Assembly: GCA_016800925.1 (NCBI GenBank)
Contig: JABCPU010000534.1
Span: 1-40,966 of the forward strand
DNA length: 40,966 nt
Source of the DNA: Suillus spraguei
Lineage: Eukaryota > Basidiomycota > Agaricomycetes > Boletales > Suillaceae
Direction: 5' to 3'
Shown here: in pieces, positions 21,906 through 32,087 of the stretch
How positions within the stretch are numbered: position 1 is the stretch's first letter
How the letters are laid out: each line of letters opens with the position of its first letter
Notes under the pieces: generated by a model
The model's input: the letters and a program-made list of their open reading frames with translations, nothing else
What the model was told of the DNA's origin: nothing
The model's database searches: none
Made by a program: the position numbers and the translations under genes

Positions 21906-22984
21906 GGTCAGCCTCCGAAGCGCCGCAAACTTTATTTGAAACACTGGCAAAGATTCGAGAAAATCTCCATTACCATATTCGTCAGAAGGTCGTGGCTAAT
22001 GGAAAGCAAATTTGTCGAGGTCGTGAGCACATGCTAGTGCGCATTTGACAATGTTGATTGGTCTAGCCAATTTTGCGGGCACCATTGCACATAGTAGTGA
22101 CACCACCAACAGTCCATATGGTAAGCTGGTGTGATAGCCCTAACATATCCGTCATGGTGGCCAGGTAGCAACGGCTTAGCAACAGCTCAAACTTTCTATC
22201 ATGATGGATCTGGATCTGTTGAATTGTGTGCAAGGATGGCGAGCCTTTATGATACAAGATATGATATGTGGGCAATGTGCATAGCATATCATAGTATATC
22301 ATGCTGATATGGTATGACCATATACTTCCACTCCCTGAGTTGGTCTGCTCAGTGAATATTGGAGTTTTATGCTTGTCATATCTGAGCTACCAAATCGTGA
22401 GACCAGAGACCTAATCAGTTTTTGGACTTTTGCTAGTGAGTGTTGAGTCCACTAGTGTGGGTACTAGCGCCACTGCTGACATTCCAAACTTGACCGGTCA
22501 TCATAATTCTTCTGTTCGTATTTATCGGAGCACCATGATAGGCTTGCTTAGTAATTAGTCTTTGATTCCAATTTGTGTTCATTGAGGATTGTACCCTATG
22601 TAGGACAGTACTTTCTAATCTACTGGACCCCCGGTGTCCGAAATCGCGAATGCCCTGATGTGAGGCATACCCCCATCAGTCCGCCGTTCCCGCCGGCCGA
22701 GCACTGTCAATTGTAGTGAGTTTCGTCTTCTTTGATACGGTGCTGCCATTGATCTGTCCTTGTTGAGGCAATAGATATGTTCAAGCTACTCAAGCTTGTG
22801 TAGCACATGTATTATGTCGTGGAAAGCCACCGCCGAAGTATACATTGCATATAATGGCATGAATTTGCCGATTTGAAATAACCAGAACCATTGAAGGACA
22901 CATGTATATATGATCATTAGCCTAATGATCTGAGCCTAACATTTGTCGCAGCACTGATCGCAGCACTCCACAGCACGCTGCCTT
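21906..22984. other. Spacer upstream of copy D
   Basis: The first ~180 bp align with sequence after WD40 fragment 1. From about 22100 on the sequence is private and A/T-rich, with no recognisable gene. The upstream regulatory blocks seen before copies A-C are absent here. Confidence 0.45.
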
Positions 22985-23070
22985 CGCTTTGATCGGAGTG
23001 CCGCCCTCTATATGGTATAAGACCTCGCGACTATCTGTTATTCTTATCCAAAAACCTCTGAGTTCCACAC
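22985..23070 (+). promoter_or_regulatory. Core promoter and leader of copy D
   Basis: Homology to the A/B promoters begins only at the gctttgatcgg block and includes a TATA-like ctctatatggtataag about 55-60 bp before the ATG. Upstream blocks are replaced by unrelated DNA. Confidence 0.5.
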
Positions 23071-25278
23071 ATGAATTTTGCTCGTCCTCCTGTGCTAGTT
23101 GTAAGTGAGCCCATATGATGCACCTCAGCTTAATTCTTCTTTCTTAGGTGGGCGCTGGGCCAGCAGGTCTAGTAGCAGCGTTGACACTCCTTCAGAACGG
23201 CATCGCAGTTCGCATCATCGAAAAGGACCCCAATCCTCGCATCGGACAACGTGGTCCTGGAATCTGGGTTGGTCATCACACCACTTCTCTGAGGCCTTAT
23301 TTAATGTATGATCTAGTCACGTTCCTTCGAAGTATTCAACTTCTTGAACATCCCAGAAGTCTACGATCTGGGGAAACCTTTCCCTGAAATACATTCCTAT
23401 AAGCCTGGGACATGGGAATATACGACAGAATATTTGGTCCCGCATTTAAAACCTACTCCCGCGATCCCATTTGTACGTACCATGCAAAATTGCCGTCTCA
23501 CAACCAGCCATCCCAATGTTTTTTTTGTTGTGTTGTAGCATGCTGCAAACGCGTTAGGTCAACATCTCTTAGATATGATTTTGCGACGCCACCTAGAGAA
23601 ATTCTCATGCTCTGTCGAGATGGGTACCGAACTGCGTTCGGTTGAGCAGTCCGACGAAGGTGTCACGGCTGTTCTAGCAAAGAATGACATATTGGAGACT
23701 TTTGATACCAAGTGGGTGATTGGTGCTGACGGTGCTAAAGGTGAGATGCGATCAAATTGAAATTCAGTAGGATGGGTCTGAGTTATGGTTTGCAGGGGTC
23801 ACGCGTAAACAACTCGGGCTTACATTCTTGGGTGAGACTAGAGATGATATTCGAATGGTCATGGGAGATATCCGTTTAAAGGCCGTTTGTCTTGATAGGG
23901 CGGTGCGTCAGATTTCTACTTAATTCATGAAGGAGTGCTCCTGACACTGTCTTGAAAGTATTGGCACCGATTTGGAAATTTTGAACGAGGGTATGACCAG
24001 CCTCTGCTCTCGAGGCTTGGAAATGTGTATGTTGACGCTAAGCAGCACCGCATTGCGTCCAACAGACGAAATCGGCGAGGATGGCTGGCAATTTTCCATC
24101 TTTGCCCATGATCTAGACGTAACAAAGGTTGCTCAAAGCGAGGAAATGATCTTCAACATCATCTCGTCGTACGTACATACCGAAATTACGTTCAACAAGC
24201 TCGTCTGGGCAAGCGAGTGGAAGTGTGTTTTATTTTGTTGTATCGATCATTTTCGGTGTTCATTGGTTCATTTTAGGGCCAATATCCGCATGGTAAACAA
24301 GTTGAGCGAGGGCCGAGGATTTGTTGTGGGTGGTATGCTGTTCTACATATGAATAATGTACCTGTACTGATAGAAATCTACATAGATGCCGCTCAGTATG
24401 TCTATATTTAAGTGCTTGTCAAACTGATTCTAACCTATTTCCAGTATCCATAGTCCGGCTGGTGGTCAGGTGCGCACACTCTGATCAAATGCCGATACTT
24501 ATTTATCTATAAATAGGGACTCAATTCAGCTATACAAGACGCTGTATGTCTTGCAAATGCGCTCTGTATGACACTACTGACTATGCACCAGTTCAATCTA
24601 GGTTGGAAGCTTGCACTCGTCGAAAAGGGACTTGCCGACAAGTCTCTTCTTGAGACGTATAATTCCGAGCGTCTACCTGTCATCTCCGAGATGCTTGAGA
24701 TGACCACCACGATTCTCAGCCAGCAAATAGAGGGAAACAAGTTCACCGTCCCACAAAGGCCCATTCTTTCCATGCTGGGTATCAACTGCCGATTCAGCAA
24801 CATCGTTCTGGACGAGTTTGCAATTCCAGGGAAGCCTATCAATGCGTACGACGTGCTTGACGAAGCGAATTTGGAGGCTGGAGACAGGGCGCCTGATGCA
24901 CCAAATATGTTGCACGTGGGACGCAGAGAGCCTGAAGTAAAGACACTTTTTAGCCTTTACAGACCATGGTATCACACTGTACTTGTGTTCGCTCCGAGTC
25001 ATGGAGATGCTACCCCGATCTTGGGTGCACTGGAGGCATACGACACAAGCGTCGTGCGATCAGCAGTCGTCCTGCCCTCATCTGCATCAGTAACATCTGT
25101 CACATCCCCTGCTGACTTCGTTCTCGTCGATGAGGAGGGCCATGCGTATTCAGCTTACCTCATGGAAGCTGGCCAGATGAAGGTGTTCGTGATACGGCCG
25201 GACGGAGTGGTTGGGGCGATTGTACATGGTGCAGAAGGCGTGAAAAGATATTTCTCAAAAATATTTTTGGATGCGTAG
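23071..25278 (+). CDS. FAD-dependent aromatic-ring monooxygenase, copy D (complete)
   Basis: All exons of copy A have counterparts with usable splice sites: exon 1 23071-23100, exon 2 23148-23267, exon 3 23317-23472, a long last exon ending TAG 25276-25278. The predicted protein is about 543 residues, one shorter than A in exon 3. Motifs: VGAGPAGLVAALTLLQNGIA, VIGADGAKGVTR, LRPTDEIGEDGWQF, GDAAHIHSPAGGQGLN, QDAFNLGWKLALVEKG, YRPWYHTVLVFAPSHGD. Group A flavoprotein monooxygenase of the phenol hydroxylase/PHBH fold, likely cytosolic; the aromatic substrate is unknown. Its N-terminal third has diverged from A more than its C-terminal third (for example KPFPEIHSYKPGTWEYTTEY versus KPAPAIRSYKPGTLEYVTES), which might alter substrate range. 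Confidence 0.92.
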
Positions 25279-25494
25279 TGGCTCGAATTTTCGTTCTTTA
25301 CTTACATAAATTTTTAGAGTTCATGATACCCTGTCATCAGTCGGATCTTACTCGGATCTTTCGAGTTTCTGCACAGAACACCCCCACGGCATTCACAACG
25401 AAAAGACTCCAGACTCTACAGAACATGTTCGCTTCAGTTTATTGCTGCAGCTGTTATCGAGCGGTATATAGTAGCGACCTCAAGATATCTCACT
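25279..25494. promoter_or_regulatory. Intergenic with TATA element before the HET-associated gene
   Basis: Short spacer containing gcggtatata (25461-25470) followed by a C/T-rich tract, a layout typical of fungal core promoters. Placed correctly to drive a transcript starting just upstream of the truncated HET-associated frame. Confidence 0.4.
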
Positions 25495-25514
25495 CCCTTC
25501 CCTTCCCTTCCCTT
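25495..25514. repeat. (CCCTT)4 pyrimidine repeat
   Basis: Four perfect CCCTT units forming a polypyrimidine tract between the TATA-like element and the HET-associated reading frame. Confidence 0.9.
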
Positions 25515-25515
25515 G

Positions 25516-26652
25516 CTCTTCCCCAACTTGAGTTCGGATAGCACACGTCGGGACACCCATCAAGCGAGCACATCCAAGGTTGTTAAGGATGCCACGGGCA
25601 TAGACCTACCGGTCATTGTGCCCTTCCATCCCAGTATGAATGACGCCGGAGAGAAACTCCATTGGCCATCAACCCGTGTTACCATGCGTAAGGAAGACAT
25701 CGCATACTCGTTGTTTGGCATCTTTGGTATCCGCTTGCCTGTAGATTATGGGGAGAAGCAGGACAATGCTCTCGGACGACTCCTGCGGGAGATCGTGGCT
25801 CGGTCAGGTGACATTACAGGCCTTGATTGGGTCGGAAGATCATCAGAGTTCAATAGCTGTCTACCAGCTTCCATCACTTCATACGAAGCTCCACCGTGCA
25901 AGCTACTATCCCTCTCTGAGGGTGAAATTCAGTCATCGGTTTCTTCACTGCGAAAGACGGTGGCTGTAAATTTCGCTTCGAACCTTTATGCCCTGCTTCG
26001 GAACATAAGTGCCCCTCGCTTCGCAGCACAGAGACTGCATCTGCCTTGTATCGCGTTCAATGTCAGGGAAGTCAGACGGGCGCGTAGTCCAGCCCCGGAG
26101 ACTCATTTTGCGTATGGAGTGAAGGCAGACGGGCTGCACGACTTGCTTATCACTACCGATGAGACCATGGTTCAGTTCTGGCCGGCAAGGCCCACTGAGC
26201 AAAAGTTTATCCTTGTCCGTCCCTGGGATCGGTCTCTCCTCGAGCTACCTGACTTCACAGAACCCACTGAATTTGTGGAACCGTTTGAATGTGGAAACTA
26301 TACAGAGAGCGGGGAGGATTGTGGGACGCCACCTTCTCCGTATGACGACTGGTCCGGTGGTTCTCCTGTAAAAAGGGAGGTGATTGACCAAGAATCACGA
26401 GCATTGCGGCTACTTGTACGCCTTGGGCAGCGTTTCGGGGCATTTTTTCTAGCGCAGCAGCGCAGTGGTGAATACAAGAGGATCGCATCGATTATTGGAC
26501 AGATCAACGACGTGGTTTCTGTTGGAGACTTGATGGATATCAGGACCATAGAAATATTGTACCTGTATGTTAACATTTCAAATTTTATGGCATTTGTGCT
26601 CTTACCGATGCAGTATGCCTATCATAGTGTACGCGTGTGCATCGGACTATAG
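25516..26652 (+). CDS. HET-associated protein, lacking the HET domain (5'-truncated)
   Basis: Open from the start of the stretch, but the first in-frame ATG is at 25636, giving about 338 residues from MNDAGEKLHW. The body matches the part that follows the HET domain in basidiomycete heterokaryon-incompatibility proteins: ATGID (upstream of the ATG), STRVTMRKEDIAYSLFGIFG, LPVDYGE..NALGRLL, GDITGLDWVGRSSEFNSCLP, LHLPCIAF, KADGLHDLLITT, FILVRPWDRSLLELPDF. The N-terminal HET domain itself is absent; the 250 bp upstream hold no trace. The end is ambiguous: unspliced it stops at 26650-26652, while a possible intron (gtatgttaac...gatgcag, about 26564-26612) would extend it to a TAA near 26719. HET proteins trigger cell death on non-self fusion; without the HET domain this may be inert, a regulator, or a pseudogene. 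Confidence 0.75.
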   Translation, partial: LFPNLSSDSTRRDTHQASTSKVVKDATGIDLPVIVPFHPSMNDAGEKLHWPSTRVTMRKEDIAYSLFGIFGIRLPVDYGEKQDNALGRLLREIVARSGDITGLDWVGRSSEFNSCLPASITSYEAPPCKLLSLSEGEIQSSVSSLRKTVAVNFASNLYALLRNISAPRFAAQRLHLPCIAFNVREVRRARSPAPETHFAYGVKADGLHDLLITTDETMVQFWPARPTEQKFILVRPWDRSLLELPDFTEPTEFVEPFECGNYTESGEDCGTPPSPYDDWSGGSPVKREVIDQESRALRLLVRLGQRFGAFFLAQQRSGEYKRIASIIGQINDVVSVGDLMDIRTIEILYLYVNISNFMAFVLLPMQYAYHSVRVCIGL

Positions 26653-26740
26653 ACATCGATGGAGTGTATTTCACTACTATAGACAAGCGAATACTATGAC
26701 GCTCCAAAAGAAACTTTAATAAATTGTGCGAAACGGCATC

Positions 26741-26824
26741 AAGCGCGCAATATACAACCTCAAGTGCGCGATACACAACCCCAAGTGCGCAATACACAAT
26801 CTCAAAGTGCACGATACACCAGCT
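26741..26824. repeat. 21-bp minisatellite, four imperfect units
   Basis: Four consecutive variants of aagtgcgcRatacacaaYcYc (units of 21, 21, 22 and ~20 bp) directly after the HET-associated gene. Because 21 is a multiple of three, the reverse strand appears as a seven-residue repeat, but no gene is supported there. Confidence 0.85.
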
Positions 26825-27437
26825 ACTAGCTACTTCACGATATATAATATGGCCCTCCAGTAGTCTAGTTTGGATCATCTCTCTGACGAGCCGAGTTTCT
26901 GGAAGCGTTTGACTGTCGACAGCCTCCTTAAAGATTTCGTCCATTCAGCAAAAATCTATCAAAATCTATCTAAAATCAATGTAGTATATAGTTACGTTTT
27001 CGATAACACTACGCCAGCGGAGTTACCATATTAGGTAACTCCACCCAGAGACGCTTTCGCTGCACTCGTTGTTCGCTTTCCGTCTCTCATATTCTATGTA
27101 GTTCATCTTTCACTATAACTTTTCTTACTCGCCTGGAATTTAGTTTTTCATTTCATTTTATAGAAAGTTCTAATGCAGATATTGACGAGCTCCCCAAACG
27201 TTATTCGATAACTGTCTCTAGTGCCACAGACCTCGCAAAATACACCTCGAGTCATCGACTGGCTCTTTTTCCAAGGCTGGGTTGCACTTCGGCACTGTCG
27301 ATCTACTTTCGACGCATGTTTTATTCTCCCAGCGTTAAAAATCGTCGTGTTGCCAGCCACTTGACTTCGTAGAGCCCCAGCCATCTGATATCATCTTGTG
27401 TGGTATCTGCGACCCTGATAGCCCTATTTGCCCCCCT
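26825..27437. other. Intergenic with a hairpin
   Basis: No gene recognised. Contains a perfect inverted repeat at 27019-27042 (GGAGTTACC, six-base loop, GGTAACTCC). T/C-rich from 27080 on. Confidence 0.45.
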
Positions 27438-27710
27438 CGTATTGATCCCTGGTCTCAATATTGCTTTATTGGTGACGTAAATATTACTGTCTAATCTCTC
27501 GTACACTCTTCCATTCAGTGTCTTTTCTAGTAACATACTACGGGCATTTATTGCCTATACACCTGACTCTACCCCCTGATTGATCCCTGGTCTGAAGATT
27601 GCTTTATTGATGACAATATTACTATCTAATTTCTCGTGCTCTCCTCTACTCAGTGTCTTTCTAGTATCGTACTATGGAGCTTTTATTGCCTATACCTTGC
27701 TACCTGACCA
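27438..27710. repeat. Direct tandem duplication of a ~135-bp unit
   Basis: Two diverged head-to-tail copies: one from about 27440 and the other from about 27579, each beginning attgatccctggtct, continuing attgctttatt and cagtgtctttt(t)ctagta, and ending attgcctata. Small indels separate them. No coding content recognised; could be part of a decayed repeat element. Confidence 0.8.
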
Positions 27711-28379
27711 AACTCATCCTTTCTATGGTGCACTCCCTTAATAATAATGCACCTATTACTACTACTGGCCAGGCCTTAAAATCATTCCAGGCTTCGTCGT
27801 CAATGCTGGGATGCCGTATCGCGCAATTTATTGAAGTTCCTTTTGGAGCGTCATAGGAAAGAGATATAAAACTACAGACAAGTATGAAACTCGGAAGAAC
27901 AGCCATACGACGAAAGGGTATGACATTCCTTTTACGATACTGCATATCATACGGAATTTAGAGTACATAGATTCCATAGTAAGGAAAAAGTTATGATTTA
28001 AAAGTACAAGGCGGAAGCCGTCGCGTCCAGGTAATATTTATACTTGGGGGGAACATCAACTTTGGTGATGATTGTTTCCAGTGACAACCTCAAAGCGTTG
28101 GACTATCATTCGAAGTCCGTATACAACTGGCCTTCGAGAAAAAGTAAGGGGCGCCCAGTTGTCGCTTATCAATATCGGCACTTACGAGGTTTTCAAGTCT
28201 TGACTATCAACTCCTCGATGCCTAATTGGGTACGAGGGTCAATCCCCCTGGTCCGTAGGACGACCTTACACTCTAAACGAGCCAAGAGCTCATTTATTCG
28301 GTCTATACAAACCGTGAAAACAAAATCAAACGCAAAAACGACCAGTGCTTACCCTCCAAGAAAGCAGGGAATGCCGACC
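27711..28379. other. Unannotated stretch
   Basis: An open stretch at 28044-28391 (plus, 115 codons, basic, no ATG context support) has no family features I recognise. Confidence 0.35.
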
Positions 28380-28389
28380 TACGACACTT

Positions 28390-28781
28390 AATCCAAAGAA
28401 GTAATTTGTAGTACGCAGACTTGTGCGGCACATGTTTTCGATCACAGAGCATGATCAGGGACACGCCTACTTCCCTACTGAGAGTGGCATATGTAATCTA
28501 ATTACCAAGAGCATCAGTGAAATAGTTTGTCAGGATTGAGGTTGTGTTTACCTCAGTCAGACTGATTATCTGCACGGAAACATCATCGTCAGTTGATTAT
28601 AAGAGATGATCGATAACAAAGGCAAGACCTTTCGCCCATAGCGCTGTATTTGGCGGTCTTCTGCGTCACTGAATTTCATAAGCTCGTCGAGAGCCCCCAA
28701 CATGCGATCCAGAGAGCCCAGACGATTAGCCAGAGGTGTAAAGACTCCCCAACGATAGAGATTAGGGACGTTGTTAGGCAT
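28390..28781 (-). CDS. Candidate multi-exon gene, product unrecognised
   Basis: On the minus strand a TATA-like ctatatattt (about 28858-28868) and a C/T-rich leader precede ATG at 28781, which opens MPNNVPNLYRWGVFTPLANR and LGSLDRMLGALDELMKF. Two intron-like segments follow. The first ends at a textbook acceptor (ctgac, 16 nt, gtgcag, near 28572) but has only a weak donor (gtcttg). The second (gtaaac...gtaattag, about 28501-28554) has both a branch point and good borders. Splicing joins IISLTE to ITYATLSREVGVSLIML in one frame. ITYATLSREVGV faintly recalls the start of Pol32/Cdc27-type DNA polymerase delta subunits, but that is not enough for a call. The 3' end is uncertain. It may be a short real gene, a decayed one, or chance. 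Confidence 0.3.
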
Positions 28782-28912
28782 GATGATTCAGAGTAGAAAG
28801 TAGGCTTGAACTCTGGAGAGATGGAAAGTACTGAAGAGAAGAGACGCACCATCAACACGAAATATATAGTCCCTGGGTCCACACATTTAGAGGTGCGCTC
28901 ACCACAGGCCAT

Positions 28913-31900
28913 GTAAGTAAATCAATGGATTCGCTTTGTGGCATGATTGTCCTGCGTTCCAGCATATTTACTTTACCCCATTTGTGACCGGAGTCCTAGC
29001 ACCATGCACCGCAGTTTCTAGAGTGGGAAATACAAGATGTGGACGGTGTGGATGGGGAGATAATGACTCCGAGTCGCAACATGCGTAAGCCAGTGATGTG
29101 GTGAGGATCCTCTCGTTTGAAGGGGCTCCAAGAGTTTACCACGCTCGAACGCGTGGCCTGGATGTGGGTGTAGGTAGGTACGAGTGATGGAAAAGTATGT
29201 CAGACAATCACCTCATAAGTTCATAGTCATTCCATACGTCTTCGGAGAATTGGGGAAGTCTGCTTCCGAGTCGTCGCGCTCGCATTATCCTGCTTGTACG
29301 CCTTTCCAGTATGACTCCCCGAACCACGTTTTACACTTCTTCAGCATCCTTGAGCTTCATGCTTAAAACAAAAAGGAAATATCATTATGTCGCCTTGGAA
29401 CCTCATCAGAAGACCTTTCATAAGAAAATAAATGAAGGAAATTCAAAACTGGTCGACTTTCTGTCGATATTCATGTATAACCAAGTTCTTCGATAAACGT
29501 ATTGTCTTGGCTAAACATACGCCAAGAAGCTAAGCGACGCAATGCGCTCGGCGTGAGGAATGTTCCATCAGCCGCGCTGTGGTAACCTGCGGAAGGATTT
29601 TGTGCTTGTCAGCGACAACAGGGAGTCAGCGTTGAGAACGTAGCACACATGAGTTTACATCTCAATGGTATTCAGCTTGCAACAGACACTGAAGTCCCTT
29701 ATTCGACGAGGTTGCTCTATGTGATGGTTGATGTCGAAAGATTCTTGCACAGTTCGTCGGGCTTGTATAAATCAGAATATCGTCACGATCAAACAAATTG
29801 CAATGCGTGACTTCTGAAGGCGAGTCAGACTCATCTCGGAACGATGATATGTACGAAACTGCATGCTTCTGTGACGACTACATCCATCGCATCCTGTGTA
29901 TTCGTAATCAAGAATACAACATTGGTAAGTTGAAATGCAACTCAATGTCATTTTTTACCGGTCGCGAGCACCCAATTTCGTAAACGAGCAGTACGATGTT
30001 GCTCATGTGCCATGATGCATCATGTCCTGATGAAGAGGTCAACCGATCTTTTAAGCAAGTAATTAATATGGGCAGCATGCTTAACAGCCCAATCTGAACA
30101 TTCTTGAACCTCCTACATTGATGATGGGTATTGAAGCTAGGGTAGGTGATGTCGATGTGCTCAGCAACTATTGGTAGGGATCACTATCACATCAAATCAT
30201 ATATCCAGGTCCATTTTCATTGCAGGTGTTACTGGCACGATATCACTGTTTGACGTCTGTTCAAACATGATTCAACTGTATTGAGCATCACAGTATAAAA
30301 CAGATACCTATGAAGTAAACATAGCTCTATTACGAATGAATGCGCAAGACAATGAGATGAGAAGTGCCGAGTGAGGAGCAGAGAACCAAGCTTCAAGTCG
30401 GACTCGGAAGGCATCGAGCACCTGGAAAAGTATCAGCAAGGCGCCGACCCCGATATTCTAACATACGCACTTTAATCAGATCGCACTGGCTCTATCATGT
30501 GTCTGAGCAAAGCGAAAGAAGGAACAAGGGGGTCATGAAACCCCAGACGGCTGACAATGTGTCAGATCAGTGAGAACGCATGGCCACATCCATCTGGGCT
30601 GCAGAGAAAAAAGTGCGTGAAAGATGAAAGCAGGACGTCGATGTCTTGGAGAGCACTAATCAACTGATTGGCATGGACAATCTGACTGAACTAACAAATC
30701 ACTGAGGACTGTCAGATAGTCATGTGGCTGGCAACAATGGTCTGTGCTCAAGCATGATTTAACGATACGGAGTATAATAATTTTAAAAAACTTACGACTC
30801 GAGTGTTTGTATGGCAAGGAGATATGATGTGATGTACTGAGAGGAACACGATGCAAAAGTTGAACCAAAAGAGTATCCGAGTCTGAGTCGCAGCTAATAG
30901 CCTTAAGGATTTCGCAATGATCAGATTCACACCTTCTGAGCACAACGATTCAACGAAGGAAGGAAGGAGTGACCATCATAAGTAGAGGCCAAGATGATTG
31001 TTAACACAGAAATCAATCAGCATGCCATCTGCCTTAGGCTGGACTTGGGCGATTCGGGGGCGAATGGGGAAATTGTGTTTTGCGAAAACGAAGCAAGGAA
31101 ATAACGGATGGTGTGCGAGGAGCTGGAGATCAGAAGTAGCCCGTATGCCAAATGGAGTGGCCGGAAGTGAGTCAGAAAACATCCTAGAGGAAGATAGCCT
31201 TACCTTTTGCGAGTAGTCTCGGTCACGTGTCACCGACTTATTTCCGACGAACTTCAGTCCTTGTAGTGGGCACACTGACGTGGTTTTTCACATTATATCA
31301 GGTACGTTCCTCCAGAGCTTCAAGCACGATGCACTAGCCGCAGTGACATATATGCTATGTTTTGGAGGCATTACACAGTTACTATGGGCTACTGTACCGT
31401 ATTGAACCCAGTGACACCCACTGCCAGGCATGTACAGCAGCAAACTTCATCCCAACATCAGCACTCTCGCACGCTGTTCTTCCATCTTACAAAACTATCA
31501 CAGGTCGATCGACGTTACCAATCTTGTTCTCGAGGGCACATCCATTTCCTACAGATGGAACGACTTTCTTCCTTCTGTTACTCTACGGGACGCCATATTC
31601 GCCTTTCCAGGCCATCGGAGGCAAGTGCATGTGTGGGTTTCTTCGAACTCAAACTAATAATTGTGATACTCAATGGTGCGCACGCCAGTTGGCCAAACTG
31701 GCAGTTGTTATCAAATTAATCAGTGTTCCCAGCCATCCAGTTCGCGTCATGAAATATCTAGCGAGCGTTTTAACAAATCATCCTATGGGAAGTGTCATTT
31801 TTATCAAATACCGATGTCGATACGTGGCGTTCATGTTCAATATGGGAGGTGCAAGTTCAAGTTGTTTCTGTAAGGATGTTGATAACAGTGACAGTTGAAC

Positions 31901-32087
31901 GGCGTGCTGGTGAATGTTTTGAGAAATCATCATCATCCGCAGAAAGTGTGCCGAGTTGTTTCTGAGAGGATATTTATATCGATTCGCAATTGAATGGCAC
32001 TGTTTCCTGCTTTGCCCCCACACGACAACGATCCGTTTTCCATCCTACTCCCTGAAAATCGAACTCGTCCTCATGTGAGCGTTGTAT
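28913..32087. other. Long gene-poor stretch
   Basis: Short open stretches on both strands only. 31362-31898 (plus) overlaps other open frames in the same interval (31357-31719, 31430-31657); fragments such as NLVLEGTSISYRWNDFLPSV loosely recall F-box/LRR-type proteins but no model can be built. The rest shows no motif, repeat or RNA gene I can name. Confidence 0.35.

Larger units (their letters stand above)
10656..25278 (+). repeat. Tandem array of four FAD-monooxygenase copies (A-D) with shared flanks
   Basis: Four same-strand copies begin at 10868, 14079, 18301 and 23071, spaced 3.2, 4.2 and 4.8 kb apart. They share exon sequence, intron positions and most intron sequence. The copies also share upstream blocks (A, B and C), 3' flank immediately after the stop codon (A and B) and a downstream WD40 fragment (B and C). 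C and D share the most private variants, for example NDILETF, SHGDATPILGALEAYD and MEAGQMKVFVI, suggesting they are the youngest pair. Confidence 0.9.

Noticed and set aside
10656..25278. A biosynthetic gene cluster around the monooxygenases
   Set aside because: No core synthase (PKS, NRPS, terpene synthase), transporter, P450 or transcription factor is visible in the window.
26585..26944. Minus-strand open frame with a seven-residue repeat (ALGVVYR/ALEVVYC)
   Set aside because: It is the reverse translation of the 21-bp minisatellite, with no start, intron or family support.
26960..27710. Solo LTR of a retrotransposon
   Set aside because: No TG...CA ends, target-site duplication or primer-binding site could be identified.
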